Assembly: GCA_021018815.1 (NCBI GenBank)
Contig: JAITYX010000066.1
Location: 3,136,001-3,200,000, forward strand
Reading direction: 5' to 3'
DNA from: Talinum fruticosum
Lineage: Eukaryota; Streptophyta; Magnoliopsida; Caryophyllales; Talinaceae
Length of the DNA: 64,000 bases
Shown here: in pieces, positions 10,334-21,579 of the stretch
Numbering within the stretch: position 1 is the first letter of the stretch
Layout of the letters: every line of letters begins with the position of its first letter
Position numbers and translations under genes: made by a program
Notes under the pieces: model-generated
What the model was told of the DNA's origin: nothing
Seen by the model: only the letters and a program-made list of their open reading frames with translations
The model's database searches: none

Positions 10334-11722
10334 GCTTTCATCGTATGTTCTCTTGTTAGGTCAGCATTTGGTGCTTATGGCTTGGCTTCAAGTCGTTTCC
10401 ACTTTCCATTGGCCTCGGGCCGTATGACGTGTATTATTGTGTAATGTTTGTGTAGGCCAAGGACGTGGCACATCTATAACTTGTCATACAGTTATCAACA
10501 AAAATGATGGTAAGTCTAGCTGACATTTGTGTTTATCTATAACGTGGACTTATCTAATCACATTGATTGGAAATCTAAAAATGAAATTTTAAGTCTAATT
10601 TGTATACATCTTATTCAAATGGAAATAACTCTAGATCAATGTTAACATAGTTTATTATTAGTTGTACTCAACAAATCGATCATGAATGTAAATACTAAAT
10701 ACCAATTAGAATTTACTGTAAAGGAGTAATCTCAATTTTGTTATATTATCAATTGTTATAGATAAATTATATGAAAAATGTAATCTTATTCAAAAATTGA
10801 TTATATATAAATATGTAATTAGAAGCATTAGTAATGCAGTCTATCGTAGTGGATAAACAATAATATCCTTTTTTTTTGACTTAGATAGAGGTATAAAAGT
10901 TAATGTAGATTGAACTCTAATTTTTATTATTAATTTATAAAGATTTTACCAATTAATCTATTTAACTAACATGTACATAAAATACGTATTTTTAAGGACA
11001 TGATATATGCATTAGATTTAATATATGATCACTTTACATGAGCACGTTGGTGATGATAATAAATTAAAAGGTTTTCTTTCGTTTATATTTTTGTTTTTGT
11101 GGTAAATATAAATGGATCTCTTTATATTTAATATATAATGTACATATATATATATATATACATATATGGATCTCTCAATTCATATCAGGCCGCAGGTAGC
11201 CAATCGCTTTCTTGTGGATTAGCTAAGACTTCAGTGGGCCCCACTTGTATTAGCTTGTTGTAATTTGACGGGAGGACAATAAATAAATTAATAATATCCC
11301 TACAAAAATCATATGTAAAACTCATGCTTCTCTGTTGCAATGGTGGAGTTCCTTTTTATGAATGGAAATTTAACACTACTTAGCAAATTTTGTTCAAATT
11401 TTAAAATCACGGGAAAAAAATAATAGGACTTTTTTCATGAATAATGTCTATTCATTTTAGTTGCTAAAATCAACTATTAAAAGTCGTTATGAGTTGTTAT
11501 GATAAGTAGTTAGAAGTTGTCATGATTTATTACGAGCGATTATAAAATTTTAAAGATGTCGTTAATGATATTATTTATGTATATTTGATCCAAACAACAT
11601 ATATTGATCAATAATAAATATTTAAATAAATTATTTTTGAATAATTGATAATTTTTATTTAGTTAAAAATTCATATACTTTTTTAACAATCGTAATATAT
11701 TTTTATACGAATGTTTTGGGGG

Positions 11723-11782
11723 AAGTAGCTCCCATTAATACCATTTTCCCTTAAGTAGCTCCCATTAATACCATTTTCCCTT
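11723..11782. repeat. Perfect 30-bp tandem duplication (2 copies)
   Basis: Two adjacent identical 30-base units (11723-11752 and 11753-11782), each starting AAGTAGCTCCCATTAATACC, in otherwise unique AT-rich DNA. Identity suggests a recent slippage duplication. Confidence 0.9.
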
Positions 11783-12274
11783 AAGCCTACTATCACATAT
11801 GCACAACCGCAGTTGCAAGAGTTCCATGATCATCGTAACATACAAATAATGAATGCATTTAGGGAAGAAATAACTAATATGATTAGTGGTGTAGTATAGG
11901 ATGTTTGACAATAGCTTATGCGATATTGGTCGATCATTTGACTATAAATCGATATATTACTAATTTTAATATTTTGAAGTAAAGTGATGCGTACGTTGTA
12001 GAGAAATATTTTTCAAAAACTATTTACATAATAATTTCATATTATGACAATATTAGCCCATTTAATATAAACTTATAAGGAAGCTCTTTACATATCAATA
12101 TACAATTGTTTCAATAATATAATAACGATGACAATTACGGCCATTATAACAACAACTAACGATGACAATGATGATGATGATGATGATAATGATAATAATT
12201 ATAATAATAATTATAATAAAATTTTTAAAGATATAATGTTGTTTTTTTACCACAACAATAACAACAACAACAAA

Positions 12275-12355
<81 letters not shown>
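12275..12355. repeat. (AAT)n microsatellite, about 81 bp
   Basis: A nearly pure AAT run. It is preceded by GAT-rich (12165-12190) and CAA-rich (12250-12272) tracts, so several trinucleotide phases are stacked. Frames reading as poly-Asn or poly-Ile are artefacts. Confidence 0.95.
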
Positions 12356-12920
12356 TTCCCCCTCCAAAAAAATAAAAAAGGATTCACAAGTCTAGTTAGA
12401 ATTGATAGTGAGGTTTTGGCCATTGATACAGAAGATGGTAATAATTTACTACTATCTATCTCGAAATCTTATCAATATATTTTTGTGTGACAGAATTGAA
12501 AAAGTGTCGAGGAGCATTGTTAGGATTAAAGAAAACCATTAAAAATTAAAGAAAGAAAAAAGACAACATAATTATAAATTAAAATATAGAGTGCTTAAGA
12601 TTTCTATTATACTAAAGCTCCTCAATTTTATTTTATTTTACTTTATTTTTCAGGCCATCCGTTGATTTCCGCTGGAACTTTATGCATTATATTCTTATGC
12701 TATTTAGATTTGAAGTAAGCCCTTAAATTTAAAGGAGGGCCAAGAGTTTGTATTGAATATTGATTGCATAAACTGGGAACAACTCCAGCAAATACAACCA
12801 GAAGTGATGAGGCTATCTTTCATTTAAGTTTGTCCCTTTGTTCTAAGTTCCTCCTCTGCTTTGGGCTCTTAAGTCGATGCTTCTCACTTTTTTTATATTT
12901 TTTATTTATAAATTGGTGAT

Positions 12921-13172
<252 letters not shown>

Positions 13173-13666
13173 CATCCTTAATCCTTAAGAGATTAAAAAT
13201 CCAATAAGATAAGTTACTATTCATTGAAATTTGAGGTCATTATTGTAATTTTAGGTGGTTATTATGTTTTACGGGAGTGCTCGAATTAAATTACCCTTCA
13301 ACTATTTAGAATTGTCAAAAATTCCATTTATTAAATCGATGGTAATCGTCTGCCACTAAACTAGTTATTAAGTGATAAAAATGTCACTATAGATGAAGTT
13401 GACCTGCTGAGATCTGGTAAAAACGGGAGGAACAAGGTTAAAAACCTAATTGATCTTTTTTGTGAACTATTAAGAGCTTTAAAAGTATTGCAATGAATTC
13501 CCTCTAAATCACTCTTCATTTGCAAGTTCCATCCCCAAATTGAAAAGTTAGGGTTTGAGGAAGAAAACCTTAGAAAACGAAATTGAGTGAAATTGGCTAC
13601 ATCGGGAGAGGAATTAGGATTTGTGTAACTAAATCGAAGCGAATCGAAGGCAAATAGGCTGCAATC

Positions 13667-14166
13667 ATGTCTCAATCGACGATCGTAGCCCCGAGTAGAG
13701 CGAGCAAGAGTTGCCCTTGTTTCTCGGACGTTGAAAGCTCCTATAGTTATGGCGAAATATATGAAATTTACACAAGCATGACTACGAAGAATCCTGGTAG
13801 GAGGTTTGCAAGGTGCTCAAGGTGTGGCACGCTTGGGGATTGTGGTTACTTTAGGTGGGTGGACGAATCTTTATGTGAAAGGGTGAAGTCAATTGTGGTT
13901 GAATTGATACTAAAAAACGAGGCATTGACTCGCAAAAAGAGAAGCTCGAGACTATTAAGAGAATCGGAGAAGTTGATGAAGAAAGTTTGAAAGTTGTAAA
14001 AGAGAAGTACAGAAGGATGAAGATGGAAGTTAGAGGGTATCAAAAGAGGGAGAAAATTGTAATGTGGGGCATAATTTTCATAATCGTAATGTTTGCATTT
14101 GGTAAATGTTTGCATTTGGTAAGGGTTTGGGGGTGGAGTTGTAGCCTAAATGTGAAGGTTGAATGA
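13667..14166 (+). CDS. GRF-type zinc finger / coiled coil / membrane protein of MULE-1
   Basis: ATG at 13667. Residues 16 and 18 form a Cys pair (CPC), followed by TTKNPGRRF (about 39-47), C50, C53, C59 and YFRWVDE (61-67): the pattern of a GRF-type zinc finger, a small nucleic-acid-binding fold. As given the frame stops at 13990. One extra base near the A5 run at 13934-13938 joins it to a frame ending at 14166, whose product has a charged coiled-coil-like stretch (KEKLE..., KEKYRRMKMEVRGYQ) and a hydrophobic segment (VMWGIIFIIVMFAFG), giving about 166 residues. The ORF is convergent with the MULE transposase relic and lies just inside the left TIR. Its function in the element is unknown. A captured host gene is the alternative, but the same layout in MULE-2 argues for an element gene. 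Confidence 0.65.
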
Positions 14167-14664
14167 ATTATAAATGATGTGTTTTGTTGGCTTTTATGCT
14201 TGCTGTTGTTGCCTAAATAAAAGTGTAGCCTAAATGAATTATGAATGAATAATGAAACTGTTTTTACATTTGTGAAATTGCCTCCCCTTTGTGCTTTGTC
14301 TCAACTTTGGCTCAATGAAATTGAAGATATAAATGTGCTTTGTCTCTACTTTGGCTCCATGATTAAAGAAATAAATGTGCTTAAATATGCAAATTGCTTT
14401 GGCATCATTGTTTGCTAACTTGGAAACAATTGGCTTAATTTAGAAACTGTGACTTTCATATATTAAGATATGTAATGGGTACAAAATGCCCAACTTGGAC
14501 ACAATTGACATCATTGTTTGCTAAAAAACAATAAAAACAAGAACAAGTTGAAAATGGCAATTACATAAGAATGTCAAAAAATTACCACAAAATACATATC
14601 TCTTAACATTGAAGCCCAATCTGTTTCATAAGAAAAAGATAAAAAAAGTTGCAGATTAAGCTAA

Positions 14665-16493
14665 TCATTCATCCAGCACCACATATATTTTTGTTGGGTT
14701 TACACATTTCTGATTCGGTTTAACCTCCTGGTGGACTTCTTCCGTGATGATCCGGTTCTTGGAGGTGGTGCGAGAGGCAAACATTTTTTGTTGAAGAAGA
14801 TGGGGCAGAGGCGGTTTTGGGTAGCTTAACTCTCACATGAAATTTCTCGAGAATGGGTGGTTGAGTCATTTCGGTTTTGTGGGGGGTGAGAAGGATTTTT
14901 GAGGATGGCTAAGGTGATTGTTGGAGGGATGCATCACATTTCCTCCTTTTGTGCATAACTTTTGAGAAGTCCGCCTCCTTTTCGCACATTTTCACTTGTC
15001 AGTATAGGGTCTCTCGGGTTGACTCGCTTCAATGTGGGGTGGCTTAGGTTGGGGTGCCTCAAGTTGACCTGCATATACAAAGTTTGAATTGATCCCCTAC
15101 AAAGTTAAAAAATAAACAGGTGGGGAGGTTGACCTGTTTCAATATGGGGTAACTCAGGTTGTGCAGGCCGAGAATTGATCCTCTCAGGTTAGGCGGGCTT
15201 AGTTGACCTTCTTCTCACCTAAGCACGGATCACAACAATAAGTATCATTTAACACAACCTCCTTCACTTAACACAACCTCAATCACTTAACACAGCCTAC
15301 CTTAACACATTAGTATCCCTCACTCAACATAACTACACAAACAAGCGAGCAAAAAGCACAAAGAAAAAGAAAAAAAAAAACAGAGGCAAAAGCCGCAAAA
15401 ACACAAACAAGTAGGCATAAAGCAAACCTTGAGCTTGGATACTCCTTATGTGCATGTGGACCTGTTGTGGCCTTCTTGACCATAATTGGAACAATGAATT
15501 CTCTACCCATCTTTACCGACCTTGCCTTTCTTACCCCCTTTCCTTTGCTCCCAAGCTTCAAGCCTTCTTCGAATTGTGAAGTCCCTTTCCTCTTTGGCTT
15601 AAAAATTGGAGCAGTTATTAGTTCACCATTGGCAGCTTCTCACATATCTTTTCCTTTGATGGGCATAAAAGTGTGTGAGTATGTGATCTTCAAATATTCA
15701 GTAGAGTAGCAATCATGCACAAACTTGACAGGGTCCAACCTCTCCTCTCTCATTACTGCAAGGGAGTGTGCACAAGGGAGTCCACTAATCTCCCATGACC
15801 TATAACTACAACTTTTATCATTCAAGTTCACCACATACTCTTACGTGCCATAACAAACACTATAAAAACCATTTCCTCCACTCGATTGCCTCCCAAAACC
15901 TTGAGTTGTCCTTCCTCTTTTGTAACTTCTCTAATATCCTAGGAGCAACAACATCGGAAAGGTGTTATGTCCATTCTTTCTTGTCTACAATTCTCTTCAT
16001 GATTGCTTTGTAAAAACTTTTCAACATTGACACAATAGGCATGTATCTAGCATTGATAATGAATCCATTGAAGATTTCATCCATATTTTTGTCCACTGCT
16101 TCACACTTGGCATGTGATTTGAAGTATACCTTGCAAAAATGCTTTGGACCCTTTTTCTCCAACAAGTGCCAAGCAGTTGTATCAAGGTCTTGCATTTATT
16201 TGATGTAAACTCATTTTTCGCACATAGATCACTCAGCTCCCTTATCTCATCATCGCTCCGTATTGCTACCAAACTTTCCTCAAAAGCTAATCCAGGCTCG
16301 CGAAGTAAATTGTTTTGATTCTCTCTATAGTATAACCCAAGTTTACCACATTTTCTTTGACATCCTCAATACTGAATAAGTCGGGATCACATTGTATCTC
16401 ATCCATCTCATACTCACTATATACCAAATGTGGAACTCTTTGAAATTCCGCCCCATGGAAAATACGAAGCTTACAATTTCCCAAACCACTCAT
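14665..16493 (-). pseudogene. MULE-1 transposase relic without catalytic core
   Basis: From the right: an N-terminal domain starting at ATG 16493-16491 (MSGLGNCKLRIFHG..., 'VYSEYEMDEIQCDPDLFS'), a frame change near 16290, a short acidic stretch, and then directly the region normally found after the DDE domain (16195-15965, 'AWHLLEKKGPKHFCKVYFKSH'). This is followed by a SWIM finger (15834-15640: C...C in SCSYRSWEISGLPCAHSLAVM) and a Pro/Gln-rich tail ending around 14665. The two catalytic Asp and the Glu expected of MULE transposases are not found, so roughly the central domain is deleted. At least two frame breaks add to the decay. Confidence 0.75.
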
Positions 16494-16861
16494 TCTGAAA
16501 ACTAGAAACATAATCAAGTAAAAAATAATGACAAACATTCATTAAAAATCAACTTCATATCCAAACAGAGCATTACACCTTCCCCACCCCCAAAATACTA
16601 ACTTTCAAGAATTTTACAAATTTAAACTACTATTTTAGAAATATTTCACTTAGTATCAACATTATACAAGGTAATTGCAACACCAACATCTCATAATTCC
16701 AACACCAAATTGTAATAATTTTTTTAAAAAACCCCTAAAAACTTACCATTCCTATTGATCGCAGTTCCTCTCGTATCCCCTCCCTATCTGCAGATGAGCA
16801 CCTCAAGCTTTTCCTTAGTTTTCAAGCGGTATCACAATCATTTAGGGTTTGAATTTGCAAT

Positions 16862-16990
16862 TACAAGGAAGATAGAGAGAGAGTGAGTGAAAATGGCGAG
16901 AGTAGAGTGTGTGTGTGTGTGTGTAGAGAGAGAGTGTGTGATGATGTTCTTCAATGGTTTCATTCAAAACGAGGGAAAAGAGAGAGAGTG
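16862..16990. repeat. GA/GT-rich tract in MULE-1 transposase leader
   Basis: Alternating blocks of GAGA and GTGT (for example 16909-16923 GT run) lie upstream of the transposase start, on the side of the right TIR, where a leader is expected. Confidence 0.6.
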
Positions 16991-17203
16991 ACGCAATTTA
17001 ATTGCAATAAATAGTTAAGAAAATGGGTTTTGATCGGTTCCGTGGGTTTTACTGACCTCGGTAGGTCAAATTCACCTACAATGGCATTTTTATCACTTAA
17101 TAACTATCTTAGTGGCGGACGACTACCATCGATTTAATTAGTGACATTTTTGACAATTCTAGATAGTTGAAGGGTAATTTAATCCGAGCACTCTGCTTTA
17201 CGG

Positions 17204-19304
17204 TTATATTGGCTTGTAGTTTCTTCTTCCCCTATTTTATTCAAATCTCTGTTTCTTTTCTCACTTCTCACTTTTACAGTTTCTTAATTCAGATCCTTTT
17301 GTTTTTAATCTCTACAACCTTCTCTTTGTCATGCCTTTTCGCTATCCACCCTTCTCTTTGTCATGCCTTTTCATTTCCTTCACCATTTAATATCTCTGTA
17401 ACACATAGACTAATGAATTTGGTTTGCATTGTAAATTTCATGATTTCCTTCTAAATGTGCTTTTTTAGAATTTTTATTCAATGTCAAATTGCAAATTCTA
17501 ATCTACTCGGAATATTAATTCTCCTTGTATTCTTAAAATTTCAGTTTTCCCCTCTCGATCTTCTGTCTCCTTGTATTAATTGTTTTATTGCCTTCCTGGA
17601 CATCTTTTGCCGTTGCACATACTTAATTTCCTTTTCATGTCTTCCAATTCAAAGGGTATCTCATGGGGTTTTTATTTTCAAATTTTTGTGCCTTTTATCT
17701 AGCACTTGGAAGCCTGCATGCATTTTGTATTTGTTGATTTAATGCCTCCTCCTTTCTTTTAGTTGAGACATGCCTTGAAAAATATTTGCTCAAATTTTTT
17801 TTTTTGGGTCTCTTGGAATCGATCTTACTAAGAATAGTCTGCATTTAATGTCCTATACCCGGTACAAGCAGGATCTACATTTGAAAGATTTGTTGTTGTA
17901 CATGTTATTATTGAGAAAGGATAGTGAAACCCTACCCAGAAGGTTTAGAGTTTCATATCTAAAATGGTTATTATAGTTTTGTCGATAAAAAAAGAGGATG
18001 TTTTCACATGAAACAGGGAACACATTAGTAGATTAGGTCATCTTTTTGGACATTTTTGTTGGTTTCAAAGGTGTGTCAAATTAATATGCTTTGATTTTTG
18101 TTCTTTATAAGACTTGAATTTTACTTCGTCTAATCTATAATTTTTCCTTAAATTTTAGTAATTAGTTAGTATTTGGATGCATTATAGTCAATTCATTGCT
18201 GGATGTGGATGAAATTAACCATCAAATCCTTGAAACTGTTAATCAGAAAAAGTGTGCCATAACTCTAGAAGGCACTTATAAATATCATTTTTCTACCTTA
18301 ACCATCAAGTTCTTTAATTGTTACTGTAATTTTGATTAGTCTTTACATTCTACCTTAACCATTGCTACTTTTTTATTTGATCAAATCTCACTTAAATATT
18401 TTTACTTTTCTCGGTTTAATTTTTACATTTTTAAGTGCTTGATATTGCATTTTAGTTGAGGGTTCCTTATTTTTACTTATGTTACCGTGAAATTTGTATC
18501 TAATTATGTTGCTAATTTAATGTCATTGCTTTCTTCAATGTTTCAGTAATATCATGTTTTTAAAAATTACTAAATTTATTGTTTTATTAGAATATCTATT
18601 ATTATTTCTATGTTTTACACTTTTACTTCAATACAATGTGGCAAACGTTTAGTTTTTCCTTAAACTTTCAACTATATTTTTACCCTGCGTTTAATTTTAT
18701 TGGGATCAAAAATTGAATACTTATAAAATTCAATATGTGTGTTGAATTATCAATGTATATCCCTCCTTCTATCCTTTACCTTTTATAGGTAAAAATGTGA
18801 TTTCAATATCTTGAAAAGTAAAGGTCATCTCTCATGTTACGATACTTTCCTGATTTCCTAACTTGTTATTGAGATATACTTTCTCTCTCTGCCCCCTTTG
18901 CGTTTTCCTTTCTTCTTTTCAAGTTCCATATTTTTCCCCGCTCCTATTGCGAGTTAATGGCTTTGGGCTTCTTCCACTATCATGTTGCCTCTTTTTTCGC
19001 TTCAACTTCTCGGATCTTTCTTTTGACTAGGAGAGTTTATAATATTTTGAATAAAATTTCTCATAAAAGCATTCTCCCATCTACACAAAGAATGAAATTT
19101 TGGATAACCATATACATTTTGCAACCATTTCTCAAAAAATATCAAACTATTTACTAAGATATATGGCTTCTTATGAATTTTTTAACAAAATATACACCTT
19201 AAATTCAATGCCTTTTTAGTTGATAACATATTTTATACTTGTTAATAGTACCAGTTATTTTGTTAAATTAACCCTATATTATACAAAATTATATTTATTT
19301 ACTA
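17204..19304. other. T-rich non-coding stretch
   Basis: Pyrimidine-rich and AT-rich sequence without recognised domains. The two frames of about 95 codons at 17167-17742 are hydrophobic translations of T-rich DNA, not genes. If the Helitron-like end at 19305-19338 is real, part of this stretch could be the body of that element; I could not find its 5' TC end. Confidence 0.4.
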
Positions 19305-19338
19305 AACTGCGCGTATTGCGCGTGAGAGTTCAACTAGT
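19305..19338 (+). mobile_element. Helitron-like 3' terminus
   Basis: A palindrome-rich GCGCGTATTGCGCG core (a short stem with a 5-base loop) lies 13 bases before the end CTAG|T (CTAG ends at 19337, followed by T). This is the standard plant Helitron 3' arrangement: a short GC-rich hairpin about 10-12 bases before CTRR, inserted before T. No RepHel protein and no matching 5' end were found. Confidence 0.5.
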
Positions 19339-21527
19339 ATATATAAAAGGTTTATATATAATGGTTCTTTAATCCATGCGAGTGTACGAGTTATTTTAAG
19401 ATTTAAATTTAAGTAATTTGTGAAATTTTGATTCAATAATTTGTAATGTTTTAAGACTCGTCAAATATTTATTTAGTTTGAAATAATCGGGTCATATTAT
19501 TTTAGGGATTTGTATGTGTCACCAAATAAGCATACGTTTAAAAGTAATAATGTTTACTTGTCATAAATATTTTAGAAAGTACATATTTAAAATTTTTATG
19601 AAGAGAGTTCACCTTGAAAAATGAAGAAAAATAGGTTAAGAATTAATTTTTACACCAAAACTTAAATTCATCAATGAAAATTATTTAGAAAATTAAATTT
19701 TTGGATCATTAATTGTCTTGTACATACACTTACTATTTTAGAATATAAACATTGTCTTATTTTATGCTACTATTAACACACAGAGTTACACGCAAATGTA
19801 CAGAATTCACATAACTCAAGTCAAATTTATCCAAAAAAGATCTAACACAATTAATTTGATGAAAAAGAGTGAAGTGAATTGTTAAATGAAAAAAATAAGG
19901 GATAATTTCACAAAAACGTAATTATATTAATGGAATAAAAATGTTTTTTTAAATTTATTTTAAATAAATAGTATAAAATTTCATAATTATAATATATGAA
20001 TTAGATAGAGAGAGAAAAAATGTACTTTCTTTTTTGCTCTTTTTCAGAAATAGACATAAACTATACATATAATAGGGCTACAATTTAGAATGATATGGAA
20101 GCTAAGCTAATTGCTAATTAAAATGGGCTTTTTTTATTTTATTTTTGGGATGTGAAGCCAATTCAGTATGTTTTGACAGAATACATCCCCATCCAATGTA
20201 ATTGTTGCGCATACAATAAACCTTGCTATTTTATAATCAAGCCAAAGTAACCGTTCAAGTGAGATGATATGAAATTCTTCAATTAAGAAATTAAGTATAA
20301 AGTCAATTATTAAATTTAAAAATTAACAAAGATAAAGACAATCAATAACCATTAGTCAACTATTGGTTTTAAATATCTCTAACTGAAGTTCACAAGGAAA
20401 ATAAATAAAAAGATTAAATAAATAGATAAAGTTAGAGTCAGGGATAAGATAACCCCATAAAATTTAGACTAAAAAATTATGGGATAATTAGTCTTTGGAT
20501 ATTATATTATTCAAAATTAATTACATAATTAATTGGTATAATAAGGGTGTTTATATGCTATCTAAAAAAATCAGCAAGTAATTGAGTTAATAATTTTAAC
20601 TAATACATAGTTAATTATTTTATTTTATATTTTCACTAGAAAAGTATTTTATTTTAGAAAATCATATTTGAATTCAAGTCAATATTTTTAACTATGAATT
20701 TTACAATAAAAGTAAATGATAGGGTTAATGAAATGGATAAAATGAATAATTAGTAAATAAAAGTTAGGGTTAGAAAAATTGAGTAAATTATGGTCTAGTT
20801 GCGTGAGAGTATTTGAATAGCAAGCTATTCAAATTCGAGTATATATTATTATATTATATTTTATATGATAAATGAGGGTGGTTTGTATTCACTTTAAGTA
20901 GTTAAATGATTTACTACATATTTAATATATTACTTAAACAATTAAACTAAAATTTATCATAAATTTTTGAACTAAATGATTCATTGATTTTATTTATTAT
21001 AGAAGCTTTGTAACGGTATTGGAAACAAACTTAACTAATCACTGTTAATTTTAAATAGAAAAAAGTTATAAAATATATTAATTAAATATTAAATTATTTT
21101 ATAACCACAATCATTTAAGCATTATTTAGCCGAAAAAATCCTTCAAGTACAAATAACTATTAATAATTTCTTCTATGATAAAAATATTAATCTTTTCTAT
21201 AGAATAACTATAATTTTTTTCAAAATATTAAATTATTTTGTAATGTAAAGGCTTTAAATATAATTAAATATTAATAATTAACTTATAAATGTATTTATGC
21301 TTGACATTTGCTTTGTGGATGCATATAACATTGACAAAAATACACCAAAGGAGGGTATTTAAAATAAGCATTAGTAAAAATTAAAATAAGAAAAATAATT
21401 ATTATAAAATCTAACTTTTAAATATATATTTCTAAAGTTTTTAATTTATGATTTAAATTTATATAATATTTTTTTCTAAAAATACATAATATTTTTATCA
21501 GCCACAGTTATTAATTTTTGAAAAAGA

Positions 21528-21529
<2 letters not shown>
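19339..21529. other. Very AT-rich intergenic stretch
   Basis: No gene, RNA or clear element is seen. Short ORFs here are chance. Confidence 0.5.

Positions 21530-21578
<49 letters not shown>
21530..21578. repeat. (ATT)n microsatellite at the LINE 3' side
   Basis: About 49 bases of pure ATT on +, that is (AAT)n on the - strand. It directly follows the downstream end of the minus-strand LINE coding relic and so may be its 3' tail. Confidence 0.85.

Positions 21579-21579
<1 letters not shown>

Larger units (their letters stand above)
13275..17193 (-). mobile_element. MULE-1, Mutator-like element with long TIRs
   Basis: The ends (left from GAGTGCTCGAATTAAATTAC at 13275, right ending GAGCACTC at 17193) are inverted copies over roughly 150 bp; after the first 40 bases both arms carry an ATCGATGGTA..CGTC stretch and TTATTAAGTGATAAAAATG. 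Flanks TGTTTTACGG (13265-13274) and TGCTTTACGG (17194-17203) form a 10-bp target duplication with one mismatch. Inside, a transposase relic reads leftward from the right arm and a small zinc-finger ORF reads rightward from the left arm. The missing catalytic core makes it non-autonomous now. The strand given is that of the transposase. Confidence 0.88.

Noticed and set aside
12095..12490. Poly-Asn and poly-Ile frames over the trinucleotide repeat
   Set aside because: Pure repeat translation on both strands.
17167..17742. Two adjacent 95-codon hydrophobic frames
   Set aside because: T-rich DNA gives Phe/Leu/Ile-rich text; no domain, no conserved start context.
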